Of a DNA stretch of 64,000 nt, positions 41,881 to 50,439 are shown piece by piece. This DNA is from Thalassospira lucentensis. GTDB taxonomy: Bacteria; Pseudomonadota; Alphaproteobacteria; Rhodospirillales; Thalassospiraceae. Position 1 is the first letter of the stretch. Each line of letters starts with the position of its first letter. The position numbers were made by a program, and so were the translations under genes. Location: positions 1,780,501 through 1,844,500 of the forward strand of contig NZ_CP136684.1 of NCBI RefSeq assembly GCF_032921865.1, read 5' to 3'. Under the pieces are notes generated by a model, which saw nothing but the letters and a program-made list of their open reading frames with translations, was not told the origin of the DNA and searched no databases.

Positions 41881-43778
41881 AGCTCGTCGTCTCCTTCGAG
41901 ATAAAACGCATCATCGTAAACGGAACCGCTGTCATCCTGCTCGCCCTCGGTTTCTTCCTGTCCCGGTGGCAGATGGACGGCAACGATTTTTGCCTTGGGT
42001 AACCCATCAAGGATCGCCTTGACCAGCGGATCAAGCGATGCATCCGCCTTGCGCTGCTCAAGGTCCTCAAGTTCCTGTTCCTTAAGCGTCGGCGCACCTT
42101 CTTCGCGTTCCGAAACGCTGACCATCCAGCGATGACCGGTCAGATTGTTCAGGGTCTTGATCAACTGGCTTGCCAAATCCGCACGCGCGCCGCGCGCAGG
42201 ACGATATTCAATGCGGCCCGGTTCATATTTCACCAGATGCATATAATTTTTAAGCTGGATCGCAAGCGCTGTTGTTTCGCGCTCTTTCGACAGCAATTCG
42301 GCAACTTCGGCAAAGGTTTCGGGCAGCTTGGCATAAGCCTGCTGCGGGGCCTGTTCGGGCTCGCCCAGTGGATCGGGACGCGCATGGGCAACCGCGGCAC
42401 CGCCGCCATTAACCACCTGCATGCGCGGACCCGGTCCGCCACCACCATTGCCACCACCCCCGCCTTGCGGGGCATTGCTGGATTTATTCAGATCACTGCG
42501 CAGTTTCTTGATCAGATCGCCCGGGGGCGGCATTTCGGCGGCATAAGCCAGCCGGATCAGGATCATTTCGGCGGCCTGGATCGGGCTTGGCGCGATACGT
42601 GTTTCTTCCAGCCCTTTAAGCAGCATCTGCCATGCGCGGGTCAGCTGCGGCATGGCAAGCTTGGCGGCGATTTCCTTGCCGCGATCGCGTTCGATCTGCG
42701 ACACGCCGGGATCATTTGCCGCCTCGGGCGACAGCTTCACCCGTGTTAGCCAATGGGTCAGGTCAAGCATATCCTGCAACATCACCGCCGGATCGCCGCC
42801 TAGCGCATATTGCGCACCCAGCAATTCCAGTGCTTCGTTGATCTCGCCCTTCATGGTCTGATCAAACAGATCAAAAATCCGCGACCTGTCGGACAGGCCC
42901 AGCATATCGCGGACCTGCTGGGTCGTGACTTTGCCTGCACCATGCGAAATCGCCTGATCCAGAAGGCTCATGCCGTCGCGAACCGATCCATCGGCAGCAC
43001 GCGCAATCAGGGCAAGCGCCTCGTCCTCGATATCAGCATGTTCAAGGTCGGCGATGCGTTTGTAATGGGCGGCCAGTTCGTCGGTTTGAACCCGGCGCAA
43101 ATCAAAACGCTGGCAACGCGATAGGACCGTAATCGGAATTTTGCGGATTTCGGTGGTCGCAAAGATGAATTTCACATGCTCCGGCGGTTCTTCCAGCGTT
43201 TTCAAAAGCGCGTTAAACGCACTTTTCGACAGCATGTGCACTTCGTCGATGATGTAAATCTTGTAGCGGGCCGATGTCGGGCGATAACGAACGCCTTCGA
43301 TCAGTTCGCGAATATCGTCAACACCGGTACGTGACGCGGCATCCATTTCCAGAACGTCGACATGACGGTCTTCGGCAATCGCGCGGCAATGTTCGCAAAC
43401 ACCGCATGGCTCGATGGTGGCATTGCCTTTGCCATCCGGCCCGATGCAGTTCAGCGCGCGCGCAATGATACGGGCGGTCGTGGTTTTACCGATCCCGCGC
43501 ACCCCGGTCAGAACAAAGGCATGCGCCAGACGACCGCTTTCAAGCGCGTTCGACAGCGTCTTGACCATCGGCCCGTGACCGATCAGCTCGTCAAAGGTTT
43601 TCGGGCGATATTTGCGGGCAAGAACCTGATATTCGCTTTTGGGCGCTTCTTCGGCCTTTGCGGCAGGCGCAGAGACGGGTGCCGCCGCGGCGGGTTCCTG
43701 TTCCATATCAAGCTCTGGCGCCTCAGCCTCGGGCGTTTCTGGTGCTGACGTTTCGGTGCTGTCGATCTGATCCGTCAT
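41877..43778 (-). CDS. dnaX: DNA polymerase III subunits gamma and tau
   Basis: Clamp-loader ATPase (633 residues). The N-terminal 65 residues are acidic and proline/alanine-rich. The AAA+ module then shows Walker A GVRGIGKTTTARI, the zinc-binding CGVCEHC cluster, the DEAD-like IIDEVHMLS and the sensor LSRCQRFDLRR. The C-terminal tau region is linked by a glycine-rich stretch (GGGGGNGGGGPGP, about residue 440). No obvious slippery sequence for gamma-frame expression was noticed. It heads the dnaX-ebfC-recR cluster. Confidence 0.95.
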   Translation of the reverse strand: MTDQIDSTETSAPETPEAEAPELDMEQEPAAAAPVSAPAAKAEEAPKSEYQVLARKYRPKTFDELIGHGPMVKTLSNALESGRLAHAFVLTGVRGIGKTTTARIIARALNCIGPDGKGNATIEPCGVCEHCRAIAEDRHVDVLEMDAASRTGVDDIRELIEGVRYRPTSARYKIYIIDEVHMLSKSAFNALLKTLEEPPEHVKFIFATTEIRKIPITVLSRCQRFDLRRVQTDELAAHYKRIADLEHADIEDEALALIARAADGSVRDGMSLLDQAISHGAGKVTTQQVRDMLGLSDRSRIFDLFDQTMKGEINEALELLGAQYALGGDPAVMLQDMLDLTHWLTRVKLSPEAANDPGVSQIERDRGKEIAAKLAMPQLTRAWQMLLKGLEETRIAPSPIQAAEMILIRLAYAAEMPPPGDLIKKLRSDLNKSSNAPQGGGGGNGGGGPGPRMQVVNGGGAAVAHARPDPLGEPEQAPQQAYAKLPETFAEVAELLSKERETTALAIQLKNYMHLVKYEPGRIEYRPARGARADLASQLIKTLNNLTGHRWMVSVSEREEGAPTLKEQELEDLEQRKADASLDPLVKAILDGLPKAKIVAVHLPPGQEETEGEQDDSGSVYDDAFYLEGDDEL

Positions 43779-43926
43779 TCATCCGGTCCGGCATGTTTCA
43801 ATGTGCTTTGGTTTTAGCAGCTTCGTCCCCGCATGGGAAAGACCAAGTGGGAAATTTCCCACACAAAATTCCATGGCAGGCAGGATGCTGCAAAGCATGG
43901 CGGAAACGTGTGATTTTGGGGGATGC

Positions 43927-44033
43927 AAAGGGTGAGAGACTGAACCGCGACCCGGAAAAACTCGTTACGGCTGCTACCTTCCGGTCCTGACCGGGTTGGC
44001 GAGCGGTCCGTCCACGGCCAGCCTCTCGCCCCC
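43927..44033 (-). ncRNA. ffs: Signal recognition particle RNA, small bacterial type (4.5S)
   Basis: On the minus strand the sequence holds the conserved SRP domain IV core GTCAGGACCGGAAGGTAGCA, the binding site for Ffh. Flanking arms pair over a long stem: GGGCGAGAGGCTG near the 5' end with CAGTCTCTCACCC near the 3' end. Length is about 105 nt, normal for the short bacterial form lacking the Alu domain. It lies between dnaX (same strand) and divergent nudC, a common location in alphaproteobacteria. Exact ends are estimated from the pairing. Confidence 0.92.
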
Positions 44034-44163
44034 TATATCGCGCAAGGAACCATAAAACGCAAGGCCCGGCTTTGATTTTTTCATAAATCGCGTGATCGTG
44101 GCTTTGATGGCGGGTTTGGTCGGGTTAATGTCGGTGCCCGTCACTTGAATATGCTGATCCGCC

Positions 44164-45150
44164 ATGTCGAATACCGGGACTCGGTCCCGCTTCTGGCGGC
44201 ACCAAACAAGGAATTGCCCCGAAATGGACAGGCTGTTTTACGAAGCAACCGATCTGGATCGCGATGCCCGGTTGCGCACCCGGGAAAACTGGCGTGAACT
44301 GCTGCTGGCCGAGGAAAGCGTTAAAATTCTGATCTGCCATGCTGGCGACCCTTTGTTTGCGTGGCCCGAAGACATGAACGAGCACGAGCTTGTTGTCGTC
44401 GGAGGTCCCGCCTTGCCGTATCTTGATCTTGAAATCGAACGGGCAAATTGGATCTATATCGGTCGACATGGCGGAGAGGCCGTCATCGCGATTGATATCG
44501 CGCCAATCATTTCTGATCGCGATGATGCCATTCGTCGATTGGGTGGCGGGTTTGGCGATATGCGTAGCCGTATGGCAGCTCTTTCCGAAGACGAGGCCGC
44601 CCTTGCGGCCCAGGCCCGCGCCATTTTCAACTGGCATCAGAAACATCAGTTTTGCGGTGTATGCGGGCATCCCAATCAGGTGATGGAAGCCGGTTACCGC
44701 CTGCAATGCAGTAACCCGGAGTGCGGTACCCCACATTTTCCGCGGACTGATCCGGCGGTAATCATGCTGATCCATCACAATGACCATGTCTTGCTGGCAC
44801 GTTCCCCGCAATTCCTCCCCGGTACCGTTTCCGTGCTTGCCGGGTTTGTCGAACCGGGTGAAACGCTTGAACAGGCCGTTGCGCGCGAAGTCTTCGAAGA
44901 AGTCGGGATACGCATCAAACGTGCACGCTATATTGCATCTCAACCATGGCCTTTCCCCGGATCCTTGATGCTTGGGTTTATCGCCGAGGCAGAAACGACC
45001 GACATCGTCATTGATGAAAAGGAAATTGAATTCGCGATGTGGGTGCATCGCGACGAGGTTGCCGCCCTGCCGGAAAAAGGCGTCAATCTTCCCCGTCCCA
45101 TTTCTATTGCGCGCTACCTTCTGGAAAACTGGTGCGAAGGACGCATATAG
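44164..45150 (+). CDS. nudC: NAD(+) diphosphatase / RNA deNADding hydrolase NudC
   Basis: NudC (328 residues) hydrolyses NADH and removes NAD caps from RNA. The zinc ribbon has FCGVCGHP and CSNPECG. The Nudix box is GFVEPGETLEQAVAREVFEEVGI, followed by the NudC-specific SQPWPFPGSLMLGF. The N-terminal part is the poorly conserved NUDIX-like domain. ATG at 44164 is used; an alternative ATG at 44224 would still keep the core. It is divergent from the SRP RNA gene. Confidence 0.93.
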   Translation: MSNTGTRSRFWRHQTRNCPEMDRLFYEATDLDRDARLRTRENWRELLLAEESVKILICHAGDPLFAWPEDMNEHELVVVGGPALPYLDLEIERANWIYIGRHGGEAVIAIDIAPIISDRDDAIRRLGGGFGDMRSRMAALSEDEAALAAQARAIFNWHQKHQFCGVCGHPNQVMEAGYRLQCSNPECGTPHFPRTDPAVIMLIHHNDHVLLARSPQFLPGTVSVLAGFVEPGETLEQAVAREVFEEVGIRIKRARYIASQPWPFPGSLMLGFIAEAETTDIVIDEKEIEFAMWVHRDEVAALPEKGVNLPRPISIARYLLENWCEGRI

Positions 45151-45233
45151 AGAAGTATTCACCGTACTGTGATGGTTTGGAATGCCGTTGCATCTCGGTC
45201 AATAAACGGGTGGGAGAAAGGATAAGTCTTCGG

Positions 45234-46025
45234 ATGAAGCAAATGTTTCGGTGGTTTGGCAATCTGATGGGATCGGCATGCTTGGCGATTGCCTTTTCAG
45301 CAGATGCCAAAGCAAAGGATCCGATAAATGTCAGGGTAGGCAGCTATGAATATGGCGTTGTCTATTTTTATGACGGCGATCAACCAGCCGGATTTGCGCC
45401 CGAACTGATCGCGGCTCTGAACGCGATCCAATCAACCTATTTTTTTCAACTTGTCGAAACATCCTCGCGCCGTCGATACAGAGATCTGGCTGCGGGCATG
45501 TTCGATATGGTTCTGCTCGAAAGTTCCGATTGGGAATGGGACGATCAGAATGTTGTGTTTTCCGATCCAATCGTGACGGAACATGACCTGTATGTCGCAC
45601 GGAGAAGGGACATTCCCGGGCCAAGCTGGTTCGACGAGGTAACCTCGCGCAATATTCTGTGCGTGCTGGGTTTCCATTATGGATTTTCCGGCTTCAATTC
45701 CAACCCGGATTATCTTCGCGACAATTTCAATGTTTCGCTGCTTTACAACGAACAGCAGGTACTGGAAGAATTGCTGTCTGGTTCTGGCGATGTTGGTATC
45801 GTTTCCGCAGGATTTCTTGCCCGAACCTTTCAGGCGCAGCCTGAACTCGCTGAACAGGTATTCATCGGGCCAAAACCCGATTCAAGCTATGATCTGGTTT
45901 CTGTGATGTCAGAAAAATCGGTGATCCCGGTCAACGAGTTCAATGACCTGATTCGCGTTCTGCACACCAGTGGAAATATTGCGAAGAACTGGCGCGAATT
46001 GCATCAGAACCTTTCCAAACCGTGA
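45234..46025 (+). CDS. Periplasmic substrate-binding protein, amino-acid type (SBP_bac_3-like)
   Basis: Exported protein (263 residues) with a signal peptide (NLMGSACLAIAFSADAKA) and an SBP_bac_3-like fold: NVRVGSYEYGVVYFYDGDQPAGFAPELIAALNAI at the front and LLESSDWEWDDQNVVFSDPI in the middle. There is no ABC permease or ATPase gene nearby, so it is an orphan; such proteins sometimes act as sensory ligand binders. ATG at 45234 follows GAAAGGAT; an ATG three codons later is equivalent. Ligand unknown. Confidence 0.8.
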   Translation: MKQMFRWFGNLMGSACLAIAFSADAKAKDPINVRVGSYEYGVVYFYDGDQPAGFAPELIAALNAIQSTYFFQLVETSSRRRYRDLAAGMFDMVLLESSDWEWDDQNVVFSDPIVTEHDLYVARRRDIPGPSWFDEVTSRNILCVLGFHYGFSGFNSNPDYLRDNFNVSLLYNEQQVLEELLSGSGDVGIVSAGFLARTFQAQPELAEQVFIGPKPDSSYDLVSVMSEKSVIPVNEFNDLIRVLHTSGNIAKNWRELHQNLSKP

Positions 46026-46051
46026 TCTTTCCGCGGTGAATTTCATGATAT

Positions 46052-46417
46052 TCAGTCTAGCGGCGGAATACGCGCGATAACGTTGCGACGCAGACTTTCA
46101 GGTCGTTCGCGCCATGGGACGATACCGTCATTTGTCCCGGCATAGCGACGGCCGAGTTCGCAAAGATCGTCGATCATGCCGGTATCAAGATTGCCATAAA
46201 CATATCCCCATTTACCCGGCCCGCTAAGCGCAACTGAGCAGCCCGATTTGCAATTGGTCAGGCATTCGACGGCTCTGATATCAAATGGCATATCTTGCTT
46301 GGCACAGCTTTCGACCATTTTATCAAACAGCTCCCGGCCATGACGGGGATCGGTAGCTCCTTCGGCCGAGGAAGCAGTGCAGGTCGTGCAGATATTCAGG
46401 CGCGCTTTGGTAGTCAT
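46052..46417 (-). CDS. DUF1636 family metal/iron-sulphur-type protein
   Basis: Small soluble protein (121 residues) of the DUF1636 family. Four cysteines lie in a thioredoxin-like ferredoxin arrangement: ICTTC near the N-terminus and ECLTNCKSGC in the middle, fitting a [2Fe-2S] or metal site. The family is often linked to cobalamin-related genes, but none is seen here. ATG at 46417 is preferred; a TTG 66 bp upstream would extend it without similarity. Confidence 0.78.
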   Translation of the reverse strand: MTTKARLNICTTCTASSAEGATDPRHGRELFDKMVESCAKQDMPFDIRAVECLTNCKSGCSVALSGPGKWGYVYGNLDTGMIDDLCELGRRYAGTNDGIVPWRERPESLRRNVIARIPPLD

Positions 46418-46498
46418 GGCATCCAGTAAGGTTAAGGTGGTCACGGGACGCGCATCCAAACAGTTTGCCCGTTGTCCGGTCAAGTCATCTTGTTATGC

Positions 46499-47086
46499 CT
46501 AACGATCCTGAAGGCCTCTCCCTTCCATAATGCGCGGCACACATTTCTCGATTCGGGATGTGCGCGTGGCCGATTGTTTGGCACCGGAAAAATGAAGGTT
46601 GTATCCCCGTTGCCGACCCGGTGTCAGTGCATTGAAAGCACGTTCTAGATCTGGATTTTCGACAAATTTTTTCAGAAGCTCTGCCGGAAGTTCAAGCTTG
46701 TTCTTTTCGCTGAACTCGATCTTGAGTCCCGATTTCTCTACGGCGATTGCTGCCTTTATGTAGGCCTTCAGAATGTTTTCTTTGGCAGTTATTTCTGGAA
46801 CCGAAGCGAAATGAATGCGGCGCATGGCCTGCGAATTTTCGCCCGGTTTGGCAAGGATACCCTCTGGATCATCCATCAGTGCACCCTTGAAAAATCCAAG
46901 CGCACAATCATCCTTCATCCCGTAAATCATCAGGATATTGCTACCCTCGAACGTGTAGCAAAGGTTGCCCCATTTGACATCTTCGGTCAGTCCACATTCA
47001 AGAATGATTGATCTTAGCGCTTTGCGTTCTTCGTGCCACTTCTCCTGCGCCAGAAGCGCATCGACCTTTGCTGCCAAACTCGTCAT
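46499..47086 (-). CDS. YdeI/OmpD-associated family protein with DUF1801 domain
   Basis: Cytoplasmic protein (195 residues) with an N-terminal DUF1801-like domain (WGNLCYTFEGSNILMIYGMKDDCALGFFKGALM) and a C-terminal YdeI segment ending in the family motif LTPGRQRGYNLHFSGAKQSATRTSRIEKCVPRI. This arrangement matches Bacillus YdeI-type proteins, whose function is not firmly known (an antimicrobial-peptide or iron role has been suggested for relatives). It is transcribed towards the DUF1636 gene. Confidence 0.85.
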   Translation of the reverse strand: MTSLAAKVDALLAQEKWHEERKALRSIILECGLTEDVKWGNLCYTFEGSNILMIYGMKDDCALGFFKGALMDDPEGILAKPGENSQAMRRIHFASVPEITAKENILKAYIKAAIAVEKSGLKIEFSEKNKLELPAELLKKFVENPDLERAFNALTPGRQRGYNLHFSGAKQSATRTSRIEKCVPRIMEGRGLQDR

Positions 47087-47130
47087 TTATTGAAACTCCG
47101 GCGACCCTTTTTTCTCTATCCCCTATTCAA

Positions 47131-48012
47131 TCAGCCGGTTGCGCGGATGGTCAAGTTATCATCATTGATATATTCGCTCACAAAACTCTGGATCGTTGCG
47201 GCAAGCTGCCGATCCACAAGCGGATGCGACGCATCCGACAGCATCAGGGCTACCCCGACCGCGGGTAATGGCGGGAAACCGTCGCGACTTTCAAGAATCT
47301 GAAACTCATCCGTGACACTTGCCGCGGCAAGTGCTGCTACGCCAAGTCCGTCACGCACCAGATGCAGTAACGATGCCGCCTGTCTGGTCGTTGCAAACAG
47401 GGTAAAAGGACGATCCGCCTTTGAAATGGCATCAATCGCCCAAGCATGGAATTTGCAATCTTCGGCAGGCAGAACAAGCGATAGTGGGTTCGCCAGATGT
47501 TGTCTGTGGATCGGCGACGAAACCCAGACACCGGGTTCATGGCGCAGGAAATATCCCTCTTCGCCTTTTTCTGATCGGCTGATGATGGATATATCAAGTT
47601 CGCCCTGATCAAGCATCCGGTGGAGCAATATCGTCGGATTGACGGAAATAAAGAATTTGGCATCGGGATAGGTCTTGCGTATGGCGCGCAGTACCACCGG
47701 CAGGATTTTCTGGGTGTAATCGTCCGGGCATCCGATCCGGATCGGACGGCTGCTATCCTGCCCGCGCATCTTTCCCATGGCCTCGTCCTGCAGAGACAGC
47801 ATACGCCTTGCATATCCGACAAAAGTGATGCCATCGGCCGTCAATAGAACATTGCGGCCTTCCCGTTCAAACAGTGTATTGCCAACAATATCTTCCAGTC
47901 GTTTCATCTGCATGGAAAAGGCCGACGGGGTGCGACCTATTCGGTCTGCCGCACGATTGAAACTGCCGCATTCGGCAAACGCAACAAAACTTCGAAGCAG
48001 ATCGGAATCCAT
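47131..48012 (-). CDS. LysR family transcriptional regulator
   Basis: LysR-type regulator (293 residues). The N-terminal helix-turn-helix is SFNRAADRIGRTPSAFSMQMKRLEDIVGNTLFER. The C-terminal effector domain starts with IRIGCPDDYTQKILPVVLR, as in regulators of the YafC/IlvY-like subgroup with the GCPDDY motif. It is divergent from a glutathione transferase gene with 140 bp between them, so that gene is its probable target. The effector is not predictable. Confidence 0.9.
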   Translation of the reverse strand: MDSDLLRSFVAFAECGSFNRAADRIGRTPSAFSMQMKRLEDIVGNTLFEREGRNVLLTADGITFVGYARRMLSLQDEAMGKMRGQDSSRPIRIGCPDDYTQKILPVVLRAIRKTYPDAKFFISVNPTILLHRMLDQGELDISIISRSEKGEEGYFLRHEPGVWVSSPIHRQHLANPLSLVLPAEDCKFHAWAIDAISKADRPFTLFATTRQAASLLHLVRDGLGVAALAAASVTDEFQILESRDGFPPLPAVGVALMLSDASHPLVDRQLAATIQSFVSEYINDDNLTIRATG

Positions 48013-48152
48013 GAAACATCCTTTGATCAGAAATAATGATCAATAAATTTGAACTGTCTGGTCAAAACTATTCGATTGTTTGCCAGTCGACCAGCGCCAA
48101 TTATCTGCGCTGGCCGGCCATTGCTGTTTGCAAGTGCCAAAGGAATATCGAA

Positions 48153-48761
48153 ATGATCCTTCATGATTTTTTACCTTCGGGAAATGGTTACAAAATCCGT
48201 TTGCTGTTAACCCTTCTCGGCAAACCGTTTGATCTGGTCGAGCATGACATCACCAAGGGTGAAACCCGCACGCCCGAATTTCTGTCGCGGATCAATGCCA
48301 ATGGCAAAATCCCGGCGCTGGAATTCGACAATGGTCGGGTTCTGGCCGAAAGCAATGCGATTCTGATCCACCTTGCCGAAGGAACGCCCTATTTGCCGAC
48401 CGATGCGTGGGAACGTACCGAGGTCATGCAATGGCTGTTCTTTGAACAATATGATCACGAACCGACAATTGCCGTTTTGCGGTCATGGGTCGGGATCAAG
48501 GGCATGCCCGAACATGCCGATATTCTCGTGCCGATGAAGCGTGCAGGTGCGAAAAAGGCGCTTGATCTAATGGAAAAACGCCTGTCGGGGCATAACTGGC
48601 TGGTGGGGGATGCGTTGACCATCGCCGATATATCCCTTTACGCCTACACCCACGTTGCCGAAGAGGGGGATATCGATCTGTCGATCTATCCGGGCATCCT
48701 TGCATGGCTTGACCGAATTGCGGCCCTGCCGGGATATATTCCGATTACGTGGAAGCCCTGA
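48153..48761 (+). CDS. Glutathione S-transferase family protein
   Basis: Glutathione transferase (202 residues). The N-terminal thioredoxin-like domain has the catalytic-serine region FLPSGNGYKIRLLLTLL and the cis-proline/glutathione-binding part NANGKIPALEFDNGRVLAESNAILIHLAEG. The all-helical C-terminal domain contains LVGDALTIADISLYAYTH with the N-capping box. ATG at 48153 follows AGGAATATCG; a longer start exists but lacks homology. Divergent from the LysR gene, which may regulate it. Substrate unknown. Confidence 0.9.
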   Translation: MILHDFLPSGNGYKIRLLLTLLGKPFDLVEHDITKGETRTPEFLSRINANGKIPALEFDNGRVLAESNAILIHLAEGTPYLPTDAWERTEVMQWLFFEQYDHEPTIAVLRSWVGIKGMPEHADILVPMKRAGAKKALDLMEKRLSGHNWLVGDALTIADISLYAYTHVAEEGDIDLSIYPGILAWLDRIAALPGYIPITWKP

Positions 48762-48783
48762 TTCCATCCGTGGAATTAAAAAA

Positions 48784-48869
48784 CAGCCGCCCCATCATCG
48801 GAAGGCATATTGGCGTATCCTGATCGGGGCGGCTGCAAGAACCGATGCGCGATCCAGGTAGCGCATCGG
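48784..48869 (-). terminator. Terminator between two converging GST genes
   Basis: Two nested hairpins. The outer stem pairs CAGCCGCCCCATCA (48784-48797) with its complement at 48821-48835 (one bulge) and, on the minus strand, ends in TGTTTTTTAA, an excellent terminator for the downstream GST. A second perfect 9 bp stem (CCGATGCGC, 48842-48869) precedes it on that strand. Confidence 0.8.
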
Positions 48870-48896
48870 CGAAAAGAAAAAGATGGTTAGGTGTCC

Positions 48897-49565
48897 CTAT
48901 GCCGACCTTAAAATCCGGTCGGGCAATAACGGATCAGTTGCGGCGGCTGAATGGCGGGCCTGAAAATTGTTGAAAGCGGCATTGATATTCGGGACTGCTG
49001 CCAGAATTTCCGGTCCGCCGGGCATTGCTTTCAGATACTGGATCATCGGCATGATCAGCATATCGGGAATGGTAAAGCGCGGACCGAACAACCAGCCATC
49101 GGCATAATGCGGATCAAGTACCTTTAGGTCGCCGGCAATCAGGTCGCCAATGCGGCTCATGCGTGTGGCAAAGCCCGGATCGTTGCGCTGTTCTTCATCG
49201 GCAAAGACCATCGGGATGACAAATTGCCGCAGGATATGCGGATCAAGCCGCGTAAGCGCGACACTGATCCATTGTTCCATATGCGCGACCTTGTCATGAC
49301 GCACGGGGCGTAACAGCGGTCCGTCAAAGGCATCGTCAATATATCGGCAGATCGCGGCTGTTTCGTACAGTACCAGACTGTCATGTACCAAAACCGGTAT
49401 CTTGCCAAACGGGTTGAAACGCAGCAATTCGGGCGTAGGGGATGAGCCGGGGGTTTGAATGCCCTTGGTGCGAAACGCGAACGAAATCTCTTTCTCGATA
49501 CAGGCAATCTGGACAGTGCGCGACAGGCTGCTGCGCGGCATGCCGTAAATAATCACCTCGGACAT
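48897..49565 (-). CDS. Glutathione S-transferase family protein
   Basis: Second glutathione transferase (222 residues), not closely similar to the first. The N-terminal domain has YGMPRSSLSRTVQIACIEKEI (SxSR catalytic loop) and RFNPFGKIPVLVHDSLVLYETAAICRYID. The C-terminal helical domain has WLFGPRFTIPDMLIMPMIQYL. ATG at 49565 gives MSEVIIYG, the family start; the frame continues upstream to 49724 but overlaps the operator. It is divergent from a TetR gene and separated from it by a perfect palindrome. Confidence 0.9.
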   Translation of the reverse strand: MSEVIIYGMPRSSLSRTVQIACIEKEISFAFRTKGIQTPGSSPTPELLRFNPFGKIPVLVHDSLVLYETAAICRYIDDAFDGPLLRPVRHDKVAHMEQWISVALTRLDPHILRQFVIPMVFADEEQRNDPGFATRMSRIGDLIAGDLKVLDPHYADGWLFGPRFTIPDMLIMPMIQYLKAMPGGPEILAAVPNINAAFNNFQARHSAAATDPLLPDRILRSA

Positions 49566-49651
49566 CGCAAAATCCTTTGCATCTGTGATACGCGCATGAA
49601 ACCAAAACAGGGCTTTGACGCGCGAAACTTGCCAACAGGATTGCGGACCAC

Positions 49652-49675
49652 ATAATATGTTCAAGAACATATTAT
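49652..49675. promoter_or_regulatory. Perfect 24 bp palindrome, probable TetR operator
   Basis: ATAATATGTTC and GAACATATTAT are perfect inverted arms around AA, in the 157 bp between the GST gene (minus) and the tetR gene (plus). The AT-rich sequence also overlaps probable -10 regions. Its position and symmetry are those of an autoregulating TetR operator controlling both genes. Confidence 0.75.
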
Positions 49676-49722
49676 AAAAATGTGCGAGCCTTGTTTCCAG
49701 CCACACCAATTGGAGCCAAAGC

Positions 49723-50424
49723 ATGCCTTACAGTCCGGACCACAAGCCAAAGACGCGGCAAAAAATCATCCGCTCGGCGGCCAAGCTTTTCAAAACGGTC
49801 GGCTATGAAAATGTTACCATTGATCAGGTGATGGCTGATGCCGGGCTCACGCGCGGCGGGTTTTATGCCCATTTCAAAAACAAGGAAGACCTGTTTGTCG
49901 CTACCGTCGAAAGCGGCATTGATCTTCTTGGCGAACCGGTCCTGTCGCGTTTGCGCAAGGCCGAAAAATTCGGACTTGATTGGACCACTACCTTTGCGGA
50001 GCTTTATCTGTCCAATCAGCATCTGCATCACCCCGGAAAGGGGTGTGCATTACCAACACTCTCAACCGAAGTTGCCCGTTCGGGCGAACGTGCACAGAAG
50101 GCTTTTTCCAAGGTTATTCGCGGGGCATGCGGCAAGCTTGCCGCGAAACTGGCCCTTGAGGAACGGGGCATGGCACCGATGACCCGCGAAGAAGCCAATG
50201 CCTGGTTTGAAAGTCCGCCACTTGATGAAATCGGTAAGGAACACCGCATCAATGCAACCGCGATGCTCTCAATGATGGTAGGTGCGATGGTGCTTGGCCG
50301 GGCTGTTGATGACGAAACGGCCGAGCTGATCCTGAACTCCGTGCGAAAAACCGTGCCACGGCTCAAATCACCACAAGAAAGCGTGGGGAATGCTGCGCGC
50401 CAATCCGCTGAAAGCCCTATCTAA
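49723..50424 (+). CDS. TetR/AcrR family transcriptional regulator
   Basis: TetR-type repressor (233 residues). The helix-turn-helix is ENVTIDQVMADAGLTRGGFYAHFKNKEDLFVATVE (about residues 27-61). The C-terminal half contains two cysteine-free helical stretches and one HPGKGCALPTLSTEVARSG segment typical of the DNA-reactive or electrophile-sensing subgroup of TetR proteins with a conserved GC-LP motif. Probably represses itself and the divergent GST through the palindrome at 49652-49675. Confidence 0.9.
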   Translation: MPYSPDHKPKTRQKIIRSAAKLFKTVGYENVTIDQVMADAGLTRGGFYAHFKNKEDLFVATVESGIDLLGEPVLSRLRKAEKFGLDWTTTFAELYLSNQHLHHPGKGCALPTLSTEVARSGERAQKAFSKVIRGACGKLAAKLALEERGMAPMTREEANAWFESPPLDEIGKEHRINATAMLSMMVGAMVLGRAVDDETAELILNSVRKTVPRLKSPQESVGNAARQSAESPI

Positions 50425-50439
50425 CGATCGATCAGCCGA

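Noticed and set aside
44125..45162. 345-codon minus-strand frame opposite nudC
   Set aside because: Antisense to a complete Nudix protein with zinc ribbon; no motif in the shadow.
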